A program made the position numbers and the translations under genes. DNA of 64,000 nucleotides from Eubacteriales bacterium (GTDB lineage Bacteria > Bacillota_A > Clostridia > Saccharofermentanales > DTU023). Below are positions 1-8,726 of the stretch, in pieces. How positions within the stretch are numbered: the stretch's first letter is position 1; each line of letters starts with the position of its first letter. The notes below the pieces were generated by a model. It saw only the letters and a program-made list of their open reading frames with translations. It made no database searches and was not told the origin of the DNA. The stretch spans positions 18,301-82,300 of the forward strand of contig JAUNLO010000003.1 of NCBI GenBank assembly GCA_030532185.1, in the 5' to 3' direction.

Positions 1-1
1 T

Positions 2-880
2 CAAATCGTAGTATCTTCTACCGGCAACCTGGGCCTCTCCATTGGGATTGCCTCGGCCAAATTCGGCTTCAAGGTTTATGTCTATATGTCTCAGGACGCC
101 CGGGAGTGGAAAAAAGAGCTCCTGCGTGAGGTGGGAGCCGAAGTGGTAGAGGTGGAAGGCGATTATGGGCAAGCCGTGCAGCTGGGTCGGGCCTTTGCTG
201 CCTCCAGCCCCCACACCTACTTCATAGATGACGAGCGGTCCGAAGAACTCTTTTGGGGCTATTCCGTGGCGGCCCTCCGCCTCAAAGACCAACTGGAAGA
301 ATTGAATATTCAGGTGGATGAAGACCATCCCCTCTTTGTCTACCTGCCCTGTGGGGTAGGTGGTGGACCCGGTGGTATCTGCATGGGCCTAGAACTAGTC
401 TTTGGCCGGGCAGCCCATTGTTTCTTTGGCGAGCCTGTACAGGTGCCCTGCGCCCTCTTAGGCTTTGCCTCCGGCCTTTTGGACCAGATATCAACCCAGG
501 ACCTAGGCTTGGTCAACGAAACCTTGGCGGATGGTCTGGCCGTCAGCCGGCTTTCTCCCCTAGTGGGCCAACGCTGTCAAGATCTGGTAGCCGGTTGCTA
601 TACCGTGCTGGACCAGCGTGACCTGGATATGCTGAAGTTGCTTTGGCAACAAGAGAGTATTTTCATGGAACCGAGCTCTCAGGTCGCCCTCCTGGGTCCC
701 CATATCTTCCAGCAGACCGGAGCTTTTGACCTCTACCTGCAAGAGCTGGGCCTGGAGGTAAATTCTGATAAGATTACCCACTTGGCCTGGGGTACGGGCG
801 GAGCCATGGTACCCGGCCCGGATCGGGAAGTCTTCCTGGCAGCCGGGACCGCCCATAGAGCTTTTACCCCGTCCTACTAG
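2..880 (+). CDS. dsdA: D-serine ammonia-lyase (D-serine dehydratase), 5'-truncated by window edge
   Basis: PLP enzyme that converts D-serine to pyruvate and ammonia in the cytoplasm. The open frame runs in from the window edge, so the N-terminal part with the PLP lysine is missing. What remains matches DsdA closely: an STGNLGLS substrate/cofactor loop at the very start, FIDDE, LFVYLPCGVGGGPGG (the glycine-rich phosphate-binding loop), CFFGEP and, near the end, WGTGGAMVP. The gene ends 58 bases before the aminopeptidase start with no terminator between, so the two may be co-transcribed. The family is very well conserved and the call is firm; only the length is unknown. Confidence 0.93.
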   Translation, partial: QIVVSSTGNLGLSIGIASAKFGFKVYVYMSQDAREWKKELLREVGAEVVEVEGDYGQAVQLGRAFAASSPHTYFIDDERSEELFWGYSVAALRLKDQLEELNIQVDEDHPLFVYLPCGVGGGPGGICMGLELVFGRAAHCFFGEPVQVPCALLGFASGLLDQISTQDLGLVNETLADGLAVSRLSPLVGQRCQDLVAGCYTVLDQRDLDMLKLLWQQESIFMEPSSQVALLGPHIFQQTGAFDLYLQELGLEVNSDKITHLAWGTGGAMVPGPDREVFLAAGTAHRAFTPSY

Positions 881-938
881 GGTAGCTGTTATACTTAGCT
901 TGTTTACTTTGAGTTTTACCGATAATTTGGAGGTGTTT

Positions 939-2402
939 ATGCAAGTAAGCTTAGAAAAACTATCCCCCCGTACTAATGATTGGCCGGTCAAGGTCCTGAT
1001 TCGTAAGCAGGAAGAAGCTTGGCCCCAGGAATTTTCGGACTTCGGTCTTCTTTTCCAAGAGGAAGAGGACAAGGAGGGCAGTCGCTTGCTCCGTCAGGCT
1101 CGGGACTCCCAGCTGGCAGAACTCCTGGTTCTGACTATCAAGGCTGAGGCTTCTATCTATGACCTGCAAAAATCCTTTAAGGATTTGGCAGCTAAGCTGG
1201 AAGAATTCTCGGAGAAAGCAATCGCCGTCTGGCTGAGCCCCAGCTTCAGTGATCAGGAATTTACGCAAATTGCTCGTAGCCTGATCCTTCTGGACAACAA
1301 GTTTACCGACCACATTAAATCTGGATATAAAAACACCCTGACCGCAGAGGATAAGGAAGAGGAAGACCAGGCTAAGCAAGTGGCCCTTCTCACTGATAGA
1401 CCAGGGGCCGCCGACCTCCTCCACGAGGCAGAAAGCTTGGCCCAGGCTACGGCTCTGGCCCGCCGCTTGGTCAATGAACCAGCTAACATTATGACACCCC
1501 GGCAACTAGCCCAAGAAGCCCAAGAGCTGGCCGCAGAGACCGGCTTTGAAGTCCAGGTCTTGGGTGAAAAAGCCATCCGTGAGCTCGGTATGGAAGCCTA
1601 CTGGAGTGTAGCCAAGGGCTCTGCAGAGGAACCCCACTTTATTATCATGCGTTACATGAATAATCCCGAGAGTAAAGAAATCCTGGCCCTAGTGGGTAAG
1701 GGACTTTGCTACGACTCAGGTGGCTATGATCTCAAGCCTGGCAGTGGTATGAGACTCATGAATTCTGACATGGCCGGTTCCGCAGCTGTTATCGCCGCCA
1801 TGGGAGCCCTGGCCCGTGAGCAGGCTAAGGTTAATGTCGTAGCTTTAGTGGCCGCCTGTGAAAATATGGTTTCGGGTAACGCCTTCCATAACGGTGACAT
1901 CATTGGCTCTCTGGCCGGCAAGTCCATAGAGATTATGTCTACGGATGCCGAAGGCCGGCTGACTCTGGCCGATGCCGTAACCTATGCCTGGCAGAAAGAG
2001 AAAGCCACGGCTATTGTGGATATTGCCACCCTGACAGGGGCTGTCATCACGGCTTTAGGCGACCATGTAACCGGGTCTATCTCGGACTCGGAAGAACTTT
2101 GGCAGGCTGCCGCCAAGGCCTCCCAACTCTCCGGTGACAAGGTCTGGCGTCTGCCCATCGATGAAGATTACGAGGCTAAGAATAAATCAGAACGTGCAGA
2201 CATCAAGAATGGTGGCATCCGGGGTGGCGGCTCTATCACAGCTGGCCTCTTTGTCCGGGCCTTTGCCAATGCCACTCCCTTCCTCCACTTAGATATAGCT
2301 GGTACCTCTTACAATGAGTCCGGTAGCGACCGGGCACCCAAGGGGGCCAGTGGGGTAGGGGCCGACCTCCTCTACTATCTGAGCAAGGAATTTTTTGCTT
2401 AG
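939..2402 (+). CDS. pepA: Leucyl aminopeptidase, M17 family (PepA-like)
   Basis: Cytosolic two-metal aminopeptidase that removes N-terminal residues from peptides. All expected ligands are present with exact family spacing: K254 and D259 in VGKGLCYDSGG, D277 in NSDMAGSA, D336 and E338 in STDAEGRL, with catalytic K266 and R340. The N-terminal half is the variable macro-like domain. A TTG at 900 would give a longer frame, but ATG 939 sits five bases after GGAGG and is preferred (487 residues, the normal size). A strong hairpin terminator follows at 2499. A role in peptide turnover for amino acid supply is inferred from the family. Confidence 0.93.
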   Translation: MQVSLEKLSPRTNDWPVKVLIRKQEEAWPQEFSDFGLLFQEEEDKEGSRLLRQARDSQLAELLVLTIKAEASIYDLQKSFKDLAAKLEEFSEKAIAVWLSPSFSDQEFTQIARSLILLDNKFTDHIKSGYKNTLTAEDKEEEDQAKQVALLTDRPGAADLLHEAESLAQATALARRLVNEPANIMTPRQLAQEAQELAAETGFEVQVLGEKAIRELGMEAYWSVAKGSAEEPHFIIMRYMNNPESKEILALVGKGLCYDSGGYDLKPGSGMRLMNSDMAGSAAVIAAMGALAREQAKVNVVALVAACENMVSGNAFHNGDIIGSLAGKSIEIMSTDAEGRLTLADAVTYAWQKEKATAIVDIATLTGAVITALGDHVTGSISDSEELWQAAAKASQLSGDKVWRLPIDEDYEAKNKSERADIKNGGIRGGGSITAGLFVRAFANATPFLHLDIAGTSYNESGSDRAPKGASGVGADLLYYLSKEFFA

Positions 2403-2498
2403 TAAGTGGCCCACAGCTTGAGTCAGCTTAAGTGCGGGAAGCAAGGAAGCTGCATTTAAAGTTTCAGCTTCCCTAAGTTCCCCAGATAATGTATAACA

Positions 2499-2539
2499 GG
2501 GTGTCTCATGCACTTTTGTGCAGTGAGACACCCTTTTTT
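2499..2539 (+). terminator. Rho-independent terminator after pepA
   Basis: GGGTGTCTCA-TGCAC pairs with GTGCA-(G)-TGAGACACCC around a TTTT loop (15 pairs, one bulged G) and is followed by TTTTTT. It ends pepA and separates it from the convergent minus-strand membrane protein gene. Confidence 0.88.
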
Positions 2540-2661
2540 CTACTCCAACTTCCTCCTGTAGAGCAGTGACATGATTTTAGGTCTAGATGCAGCTTGCCGA
2601 GTCTATAACCCTCAGTAACTTGTTAAAGGAAATGAATTTGAGAAATCCCATACAGCAGAAG

Positions 2662-3342
2662 CTATTTCTTCTCTTCTGTACGCTTCTGCTTGTCACCCTT
2701 GGACTTCAGCAGCTGATAGAGAGCTATGCTCAAAAGGCAAAGCAGCAGCAGGACCAGCAAAATGAGGAAGGCCATGGTCTGGAAAAATTCCTGGGGCAAG
2801 TAGTTGATGATGGGGTCCTGGGTAGGGTCAAAAATCCAGTAGTCATTACGGAAAACCAGCTGGTGAAAAAGGGTAAAGGCCCGGGAAAAATCTACCAGCA
2901 TGAGGAGGGCTAGGAGGGCAGGGATTAGGAGGGCCCCCAGAGGGCCCCACAAGAGAGGGCTGTGAATTTTCATTTGGTGTAAATAAGTTAAGGTCAAGAG
3001 GCAGAGGGGGAGGGAAGCTAGGGTCAACTTTAAGATGGCCTGAAAGACGGCTCTTACCTCGGCAAAATGTTGGCGGCCTTGGGGTGACATGGGCAGGCTC
3101 TGGAATTCCAGTTGGCCGACCTGGCCAGGATTTAGCCCGTAATTTATCATCCTGCAGTAATTTTCCAGGATGCGGTCTTCCCCCAAGTCCTGGGGGTCTT
3201 GAGCGGCCAGGGCCGGCAGATAGGCCTGGTAGGTCCAGGTCTGCAGGCTGGTGAGACTAATGGCCGTACCCCAGAGGAGGACCATGAGGCTGAGGCTGGC
3301 CAGGATTTTACTGAGACTGGTAAGAGCTTTGCGCGAAAACAT
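2662..3342 (-). CDS. DUF1461/TIGR01906 family integral membrane protein (Lit-like)
   Basis: Predicted membrane protein of about 226 residues with one N-terminal, two central and one C-terminal hydrophobic segment and a lysine/glutamate tail. Residues HFAEV (H92) and FHQLVFRNDYWIFDP (H160) followed by DPIINYLPQEFF are the hallmark of the DUF1461/TIGR01906 family. From memory, a member of this family, Lit, is the lipoprotein intramolecular transacylase of low-GC Gram-positives, and two membrane-facing histidines are important in it; transfer of that function here is inference. ATG 3342 is chosen; a TTG at 3378 has no ribosome site. It is divergent from clpB across the CIRCE element. Confidence 0.72.
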   Translation of the reverse strand: MFSRKALTSLSKILASLSLMVLLWGTAISLTSLQTWTYQAYLPALAAQDPQDLGEDRILENYCRMINYGLNPGQVGQLEFQSLPMSPQGRQHFAEVRAVFQAILKLTLASLPLCLLTLTYLHQMKIHSPLLWGPLGALLIPALLALLMLVDFSRAFTLFHQLVFRNDYWIFDPTQDPIINYLPQEFFQTMAFLILLVLLLLCLLSIALYQLLKSKGDKQKRTEEKK

Positions 3343-3381
3343 TTTATACCTATATTTCTTAACTTCAGTGTAAGTCAACTT

Positions 3382-3411
3382 TTGCGCGATTTAGCACTCT
3401 TTGCTTATGAG
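3382..3411 (+). promoter_or_regulatory. Possible sigma-A promoter of clpB overlapped by CIRCE
   Basis: TTGCGC at 3382-3387 and TATGAG at 3406-3411 are 18 bases apart, a mediocre -35/-10 pair. The CIRCE element covers the spacer and -10, which is the usual arrangement for HrcA repression. The match is weak, so the exact promoter is uncertain. Confidence 0.35.
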
Positions 3412-3417
3412 TGCTAA
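3391..3417. promoter_or_regulatory. CIRCE element (HrcA operator)
   Basis: TTAGCACTC, nine bases, GAGTGCTAA: a perfect match to the CIRCE inverted repeat bound by the heat-shock repressor HrcA. It lies 186 bases upstream of clpB and 49 bases upstream of the divergent membrane protein gene, so it could control either or both. Confidence 0.95.
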
Positions 3418-3603
3418 ATAGTTTAGACTTAAGTCATAAAACTTCACAAGACGCAGCCCGGACTTCACGATTGAAGAGGGCCAAAGTCTTAGAATAGTTT
3501 TATCAATTAGTTTACACAGGGGAAGTTTTTAGTAAAGCGCAAGCAGGTCTTTAGCAAGGCTGCAATTGCCCTTTAGCAAGGCACATCCCCAGGAGGTTAA
3601 TAG

Positions 3604-6186
3604 ATGAATTTAGATAGATTTGATCCCACAGCCTTGGAGGTCGTAGAAAATGCACAAAATATGGCTATTAAGGCAGGTAACCCTGAACTGGGCGATCTGC
3701 ACTTGCACCTAGCCCTCATTGCCGATGAAAAGAGTGTAGTGGTACGAGTGCTCCAAAGGCTAGGTGTAGACTGGGAAGCCTACCGATCTGCCGTGACCGC
3801 CAAACTAGGCGACCTGCCTAGCCAAGACGGCAATAGTTCCACATACCCGTCCACCATCTTGCAGCGAATTTTGCTCAAGGCCGAAGACCAGTTACAAGAC
3901 CAGGCCGGTAAAATTCTACCCACCCATTTGTACCTGGCCCTCTTAGAAGAAAAGAACTCCGACTCCGGGCAAATTTTGCGTAGCTTCCGCATCAACCGAC
4001 AAAACTTTGTGGCTGGCTTGGAGAGCTTCCGTGAGGACCAGAAAAATCAAACGGGCCTTTCTGAGGAGCAAGCTGAGGTCCTGGCCAATTTCGGTCGTGA
4101 CCTGACCGAAGAAGCCAAGCAGGGCAAGATTGACCCGGTGATTGGCCGGGATGAGGAGATTCGTGACTCCATCCGTATCCTCTCCCGTCGTAAGAAGAAT
4201 AACCCCGTCCTCATTGGGGAACCGGGAGTAGGTAAGACAGCCATAGTTGAAGGCTTGGCCCAACGCATTGTGAAAAACGATGTGCCGGAACCCCTGCAGG
4301 GCAAGCGCATTTGGTCCCTGGACCTGGGGGCCCTGGTGGCCGGTGCTAAATATCGGGGTGAATTTGAAGACAGGCTGAAAAAGGTCTTGTCTGCTATCCA
4401 GCAATCCTATGGGGAAATCATCCTCTTCATTGACGAGATTCATACCATCGTGGGCGCAGGTAAGGCGGAGGGGTCTTTGGATGCCTCTAATATGATGAAG
4501 CCCATGCTGGCGCGGGGTGAAATCAAGGTAATCGGTGCCACCACCCTCAATGAGTACCGGGAATCCATTGAAAAGGATGGAGCCCTGGAGCGGCGTTTCC
4601 AGAGGGTCTTAGTCCAGGAGCCCAATGTGGAAGATACGATTTCTATCTTACGGGGGATTAAGGAGAAATACGAAATCCACCACGGTATCCGTATTTCCGA
4701 TAATGCAGTCCTGGCCTGTGCCAAGCTTTCCGACCGTTATATTACCGACCGCTTCTTGCCCGACAAGGCCATTGACCTCATGGATGAGGCCTGTGCCATG
4801 GTCCGTACAGAGATTGATACGATGCCGGAGGCTCTGGACGAAATGCGCCGGCGCATTCTCCAGCTACAAATTGAAATTACTGCCCTTAAAAAAGAGGAAG
4901 ATGCTGCTTCCCAGACTCGCTTAGCCCAGATGGAAGAAGACCGGGCCAAGCTACAGGCGGACTTTGACCGCCAGTTCGCGGAGTGGGAGGCAGACAAGAA
5001 AAATATCGATTTGGTGAAAGACCTCAAGGCAGAAATCGATGAGGTAAAAAATGAGATGGCCGAAGCTGAGCGAGCCTACGACTTTGAAAGACTTTCGGAG
5101 CTTAAGTACAAGCGTTTAGCCCAGCTGGAAGCTGACCTGGCTGCGGCCAACGCCAAGGCGGCCGCAGACGAGGGTGGTCTCAAGGAAGAAGTGGATGAAG
5201 AAGATATTGCCGAAGTAGTCTCCAAGTGGACGGGCATTCCGGTAGCCAAGCTCCAGGCCTCAGAGAGGGAGAAGGTGCTCAGCCTGCCCCAGATCCTCCA
5301 CCAGAGGGTAGTGGGCCAAGACCAGGCAGTCCAAGCTATTGCGGATGCCATTATCCGGGCCCGGTCCGGTCTGAAAAATGCCCAGAAGCCCATTGGCTCC
5401 TTCATCTTCTTGGGTCCTACGGGGGTAGGTAAAACCGAATTGGCCAAGACCTTAACCCAGGTCCTCTTTGATTCAGAGAAAAACCTCATCCGCATCGACA
5501 TGTCGGAGTACATGGAAAAATTCAATGTCTCCCGCCTGATTGGTGCGGCTCCGGGTTATGTGGGATACGAAGAAGGGGGGCAGCTGACTGAACAAGTCCG
5601 CCGTAAACCCTACTCCGTCATTCTCTTTGACGAGATTGAAAAGGCTCACCCCGACGTCTTTAACATCCTCCTCCAGGTCCTGGATGACGGTCGCTTGACG
5701 GATGGGCAAGGACGGACCGTGGACTTCAAAAATACGGTGATTATTATGACCTCTAACCTGGGTTCCCAATACCTGATGGAGGGCATCGATGACCAGGGAG
5801 AAATTACCCCGGTTGCTCAAAAACAAGTCGAGGCAGAAATGCATGCCCGCTTCCGGCCTGAATTCCTTAACCGTATTGATGAAACAGTTCTCTTTAAGCC
5901 TTTGGGCCGGGAGGAAATCTCGGAGATTATTGACCTGCAAATTGCCGACCTCAACCAGCGCCTGTCCGAACAGGAGATTAGGCTTAGCCTGGCCGCAGAA
6001 GCTAAGGAACTCATTATGGAAAGGGCCTTCTCGCCTCAGTTTGGGGCTAGGGCGGTCAAACGCTATCTGGAATCCCACTTAGAAACCGCTCTGGGCAAGG
6101 CCATCCTGGAAGGCAGGGTTTTACCGGGTCAAAAGTTAGAGGTAGGAGTGGATGAACGCAAAGAGTTTAGCTTTGCTGCTCGTTAG
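3604..6186 (+). CDS. clpB: ATP-dependent disaggregase ClpB
   Basis: Hsp100 chaperone of 860 residues that, with DnaK, pulls proteins out of aggregates. Order: Clp N-domain (about 1-145), first AAA+ module with Walker A GEPGVGKT at 205-212 and Walker B LFIDEIH, a middle coiled-coil rich in K/E/A (about 400-525), then second AAA+ with Walker A GPTGVGKT at 604-611 and [12 protein letters not shown]. The long middle domain and length separate ClpB from ClpC/ClpE. AGGAGG at 3591 fixes ATG 3604. The perfect CIRCE upstream implies HrcA control; I see no CtsR-type repeats. The leader also carries CTTTAGCAAGGC twice (3549 and 3571). Confidence 0.96.
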   Translation: MNLDRFDPTALEVVENAQNMAIKAGNPELGDLHLHLALIADEKSVVVRVLQRLGVDWEAYRSAVTAKLGDLPSQDGNSSTYPSTILQRILLKAEDQLQDQAGKILPTHLYLALLEEKNSDSGQILRSFRINRQNFVAGLESFREDQKNQTGLSEEQAEVLANFGRDLTEEAKQGKIDPVIGRDEEIRDSIRILSRRKKNNPVLIGEPGVGKTAIVEGLAQRIVKNDVPEPLQGKRIWSLDLGALVAGAKYRGEFEDRLKKVLSAIQQSYGEIILFIDEIHTIVGAGKAEGSLDASNMMKPMLARGEIKVIGATTLNEYRESIEKDGALERRFQRVLVQEPNVEDTISILRGIKEKYEIHHGIRISDNAVLACAKLSDRYITDRFLPDKAIDLMDEACAMVRTEIDTMPEALDEMRRRILQLQIEITALKKEEDAASQTRLAQMEEDRAKLQADFDRQFAEWEADKKNIDLVKDLKAEIDEVKNEMAEAERAYDFERLSELKYKRLAQLEADLAAANAKAAADEGGLKEEVDEEDIAEVVSKWTGIPVAKLQASEREKVLSLPQILHQRVVGQDQAVQAIADAIIRARSGLKNAQKPIGSFIFLGPTGVGKTELAKTLTQVLFDSEKNLIRIDMSEYMEKFNVSRLIGAAPGYVGYEEGGQLTEQVRRKPYSVILFDEIEKAHPDVFNILLQVLDDGRLTDGQGRTVDFKNTVIIMTSNLGSQYLMEGIDDQGEITPVAQKQVEAEMHARFRPEFLNRIDETVLFKPLGREEISEIIDLQIADLNQRLSEQEIRLSLAAEAKELIMERAFSPQFGARAVKRYLESHLETALGKAILEGRVLPGQKLEVGVDERKEFSFAAR

Positions 6187-6269
6187 AGTCTGAGAGCTAA
6201 AGTTCCTCTCGCTAGAGCCTGAGAGCTAAGGCTCGTCTAGCTAGGCCTGACAGCTAAAAGTCTGCTGGC
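6184..6269. repeat. Three imperfect 29-bp tandem repeats after clpB
   Basis: Units at 6184-6212, 6213-6241 and 6242-6269 share the pattern TAGAG(T/C)CTGAGAGCTAA. The first starts on the clpB stop codon. More degenerate pieces continue to about 6300. It looks like slippage-generated spacer with no open frame. Confidence 0.75.
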
Positions 6270-6325
6270 TCCAGCCTGGATACAGAGGCTAGAGTCTGGA
6301 GGCATAGGTAAAGCAAAATAAGTTA

Positions 6326-6351
6326 GGGGCGGTCTCGGCGGGACCGCCCCT
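6326..6351 (+). terminator. Hairpin after clpB, probable terminator
   Basis: GGGGCGGTC and GACCGCCCC (plus a flanking A-T pair) form a 10-bp stem with a seven-base loop. The U tract is poor (CAAGTATTTGTT), so termination may be partial. Confidence 0.55.
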
Positions 6352-6490
6352 CAAGTATTTGTTACAAGTTAGGATAATATTTCACAATTATTCAAAAAGC
6401 GGTGGTCTTTTTGCCACAGACTAAAGGTAAGATAGCATTGTAGTCAATGAGAACTACACAGAAAACCTCTTCATACGTCTCCTCAAAACA

Positions 6491-6514
6491 GGGCCCCGCC
6501 AGCTGGCGGGGCCC
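6491..6514 (-). terminator. Perfect GC-rich hairpin, possible terminator of the minus-strand regulator
   Basis: GGGCCCCGCC-AGCT-GGCGGGGCCC, ten perfect pairs. Read on the minus strand it is followed by TGTTTTGAGG and lies 118 bases beyond the stop of the DtxR-family gene; on the plus strand it is followed by TTCCTC. Direction is uncertain. Confidence 0.45.
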
Positions 6515-6631
6515 TTCCTCTGGTTAAAGCTTGGTGGGGGTTAGATTTTAATTGGGTTTTAGAGTTTTGTGAGATTTAGAGCTTCGTAGGGGGTAAAGCT
6601 TAAGTGGGGGCAGTGGGGCTGCTCGGTCTCC

Positions 6632-7057
6632 CTAGAGCGCGGCCTGTTTGTTTTTGAGATAGGCGGTGTAATGGTCTTGGTCATCCCACTTCATAACGGT
6701 GTTAATGTGGTCCTTCATATGCTCGAAGGTTTCCTGGGAAATAACGTGCTCTAGGCTACAGGCATCTTCAATGGCCTTTTGGGGGTCCACCCCTATGGCA
6801 ATAAAATAATTGGAAAAGAAGACATGGCGATCGTACATGCTCTGAGCTACTTTTAGCCCCTGGGGCGTGAGTTCCAAGCGTCCATCATCTCCCATGCTTA
6901 AAAAGCCCTGGTCCTGTAGGTTGTGGACGGCCCGGGAAATGGAGGGCTTAGAATAGCCCATGGCCGTGGCCAAGTCGATGGACCGTACAATCTCCTGTTC
7001 CTTGGCTAGAATGTAAAGGGTTTCTAAGTACATTTCGCCTGATTCTTGTAAGTTCAT
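6632..7057 (-). CDS. DtxR/MntR-family metal-dependent transcriptional repressor
   Basis: Small (141 residues) winged-helix repressor expected to bind DNA when loaded with Fe(II) or Mn(II). The N-terminal wHTH (about 5-65) contains SIDLATAMGYSKPSISRAV. Candidate metal ligands match DtxR rather than MntR: M9 and E12 in GEMYLETLY, H78 in DRHVFF, and C100, E103, H104 in ACSLEHVIS. There is no C-terminal SH3 domain. ATG 7057 is chosen because GAGGAG lies six bases upstream; a longer frame from 7099 is possible but unsupported. It is divergent from hisS with no transporter gene nearby, so its target is not visible here. Confidence 0.85.
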   Translation of the reverse strand: MNLQESGEMYLETLYILAKEQEIVRSIDLATAMGYSKPSISRAVHNLQDQGFLSMGDDGRLELTPQGLKVAQSMYDRHVFFSNYFIAIGVDPQKAIEDACSLEHVISQETFEHMKDHINTVMKWDDQDHYTAYLKNKQAAL

Positions 7058-7262
7058 ATGCGGCTCCTCATGGTATGCGGCTTGGTCTAGCCCTGGCAAA
7101 ATCTCCAGCTTTACCGGCTAACATAGCGCAGGGATTTTGCTAATTGTAGCACACACTGGCCTGGGCGATTACGGGGGCCAAGGAAGGCTAGGCAGCATAT
7201 CGCTCGGCCCGCCCCATCTGCTATACTAGGCAAATAGTTTACAAGCTTGGAGGTAAGTTTAG

Positions 7263-8519
7263 ATGAATTATGCAGCCCCGCGTGGCACCAAAGATGTGCT
7301 CCCTCAGGATAGCCAGGCCTGGCAGAAGGTGGAGGCGAAATTTCGTGAGCTGGGTCAGCGTTTTTCTTATGCAGAAATCCGCACCCCCACCTTTGAGCAA
7401 ACGGAACTTTTTGCCCGGGGGGTAGGGGATGCTACTGATGTAGTTCAGAAAGAAATGTATAACTTCGAGGACAAGGGTGGTCGTGCCATGACCCTGCGCC
7501 CAGAGGGGACAGCAGGCGTGGTCCGTGCCTACCTAGAGCACGGCCTGGCCTCTCTTCCTTCACCCCAAAAGCTTTACTATATTATCTCCGCCTTTCGCTA
7601 TGAAAAGATGCAGAAGGGCCGTTACCGGGAATTTGAACAACTAGGCTGTGAGTGCTTTGGCTCTGCGGCCCCCACGGCGGATGCCGAGCTCATCAGCCTG
7701 CTTTGGATTTTCTTTTCGGAGTTGGGCCTGACCGATATCGGCCTACAGATTAATTCCATAGGTTGTCCGGACTGCCGGCCCGCCTATTTGGACCAGCTGC
7801 GGGATTATCTAAGGCCCCGCCTGGGTGAGCTTTGCGAAGATTGTCAAAAGCGTTTTGAGACCAACCCCATGCGGATATTAGACTGCAAGCAAGAGTCTTG
7901 TCAGGCCGTAACTAAGGATGCACCCGCACCCCTGGATGCCCTGTGCCCGGCTTGTCAGGACCACTGGCAAGAATTGTTAGGCCTACTTGATGCCTTTGAA
8001 ATTCCCTATATCATTAACAAGCGTATCGTTCGGGGCCTGGACTACTATACCCGTACGGTTTTCGAATTTATTTCGGAAAATGTAGGCAGTCAGGGTACGA
8101 TTTGTGGAGGTGGCCGTTATGACGGTCTGGTGGCAGAATTAGGTGGCCAAGATACCCCTGCTGTAGGTTTCGCCCTGGGGGTTGAACGTCTGCTCTTAGA
8201 ATTGGAGGCCCAGGACCTCCTGCCCCAGGAGGATAGGCAACCTGACATCTTTGTGGCTTCCTTTCCTGCCTTCCGGGATCAGGCTGCTGCCTTTACCTAC
8301 CGGCTAAGGGCGGCAGGTATTCACGCCGAATCTGATATTCTGGGCCGGTCCTTTAAGGCCCAGATGAAACACGCTAACCGGACCGGGGCCCGCTATCTCA
8401 TGGTCTTTGGGGAAGAGGAGGCCGCTCGCCTCAATGCCAAGCTGAAGCGCATGTCAGACGGGGCAGAACTAGAGATGAGTTTTGACGAACTGGTCCAGTT
8501 CTTGCTGCAAAAGGCCTAG
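7263..8519 (+). CDS. hisS: Histidine--tRNA ligase
   Basis: Class II synthetase, 418 residues, charges tRNA-His. Starts YAAPRGTKDVLP and carries motif 2 (FRYEKMQKGRYREFEQ), the histidine-specific RGLDYYTRTVFEF and GGGRYDGL, then a C-terminal anticodon-binding domain from about 325. GGAGGT at 7249-7254 fixes ATG 7263; TATACT at 7222 could be its -10 but no good -35 is seen. No T-box is present upstream. aspS follows after a 207-base structured, repeat-bearing gap, a common hisS-aspS pairing. Confidence 0.96.
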   Translation: MNYAAPRGTKDVLPQDSQAWQKVEAKFRELGQRFSYAEIRTPTFEQTELFARGVGDATDVVQKEMYNFEDKGGRAMTLRPEGTAGVVRAYLEHGLASLPSPQKLYYIISAFRYEKMQKGRYREFEQLGCECFGSAAPTADAELISLLWIFFSELGLTDIGLQINSIGCPDCRPAYLDQLRDYLRPRLGELCEDCQKRFETNPMRILDCKQESCQAVTKDAPAPLDALCPACQDHWQELLGLLDAFEIPYIINKRIVRGLDYYTRTVFEFISENVGSQGTICGGGRYDGLVAELGGQDTPAVGFALGVERLLLELEAQDLLPQEDRQPDIFVASFPAFRDQAAAFTYRLRAAGIHAESDILGRSFKAQMKHANRTGARYLMVFGEEEAARLNAKLKRMSDGAELEMSFDELVQFLLQKA

Positions 8520-8631
8520 GAGACTTGTAGGTCGGGGTCAGCCCCTGTCCTCAAGCATTGCCCTAGGCCCCTGCTTGCAGGCGGGGACGAGCTGAGTAAA
8601 ATACAAGTATTGACGAGATCATCTAGCTAAA

Positions 8632-8710
8632 GTGTTGACTAGGTTAACCAGATTAAGTTAACTAGATTAACCAGATTAATAAGTAGAGAACGAGATTAAT
8701 AAGTAGAGAA
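8632..8710. repeat. AT-rich direct repeats upstream of aspS
   Basis: Two adjacent 20-bp units at 8671-8690 and 8691-8710 share AGATTAATAAGTAGAGAA, preceded by several copies of (A)CCAGATTAA / ACTAGATTAA. TTGACT at 8635 with TTAACT 17 bases later is a possible but weak promoter inside the array. The second unit ends 16 bases before the aspS start. Confidence 0.75.
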
Positions 8711-8726
8711 ATAGAGGGATTGTAGA

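Larger units (their letters stand above)
6187..6631. other. Non-coding gap between clpB and the DtxR-type gene
   Basis: 445 bases without a credible gene. It holds the 29-bp tandem repeats, the GC-rich hairpin at 6326, a short dyad TGTAGT-N8-ACTACA at 6439-6458 and a perfect GC hairpin at 6491-6514. Nothing here looks like a known RNA gene. Confidence 0.6.

Noticed and set aside
2587..2913. Plus-strand frame of 108 codons
   Set aside because: It lies antisense to the DUF1461 gene, has no ribosome site and no recognisable motif.
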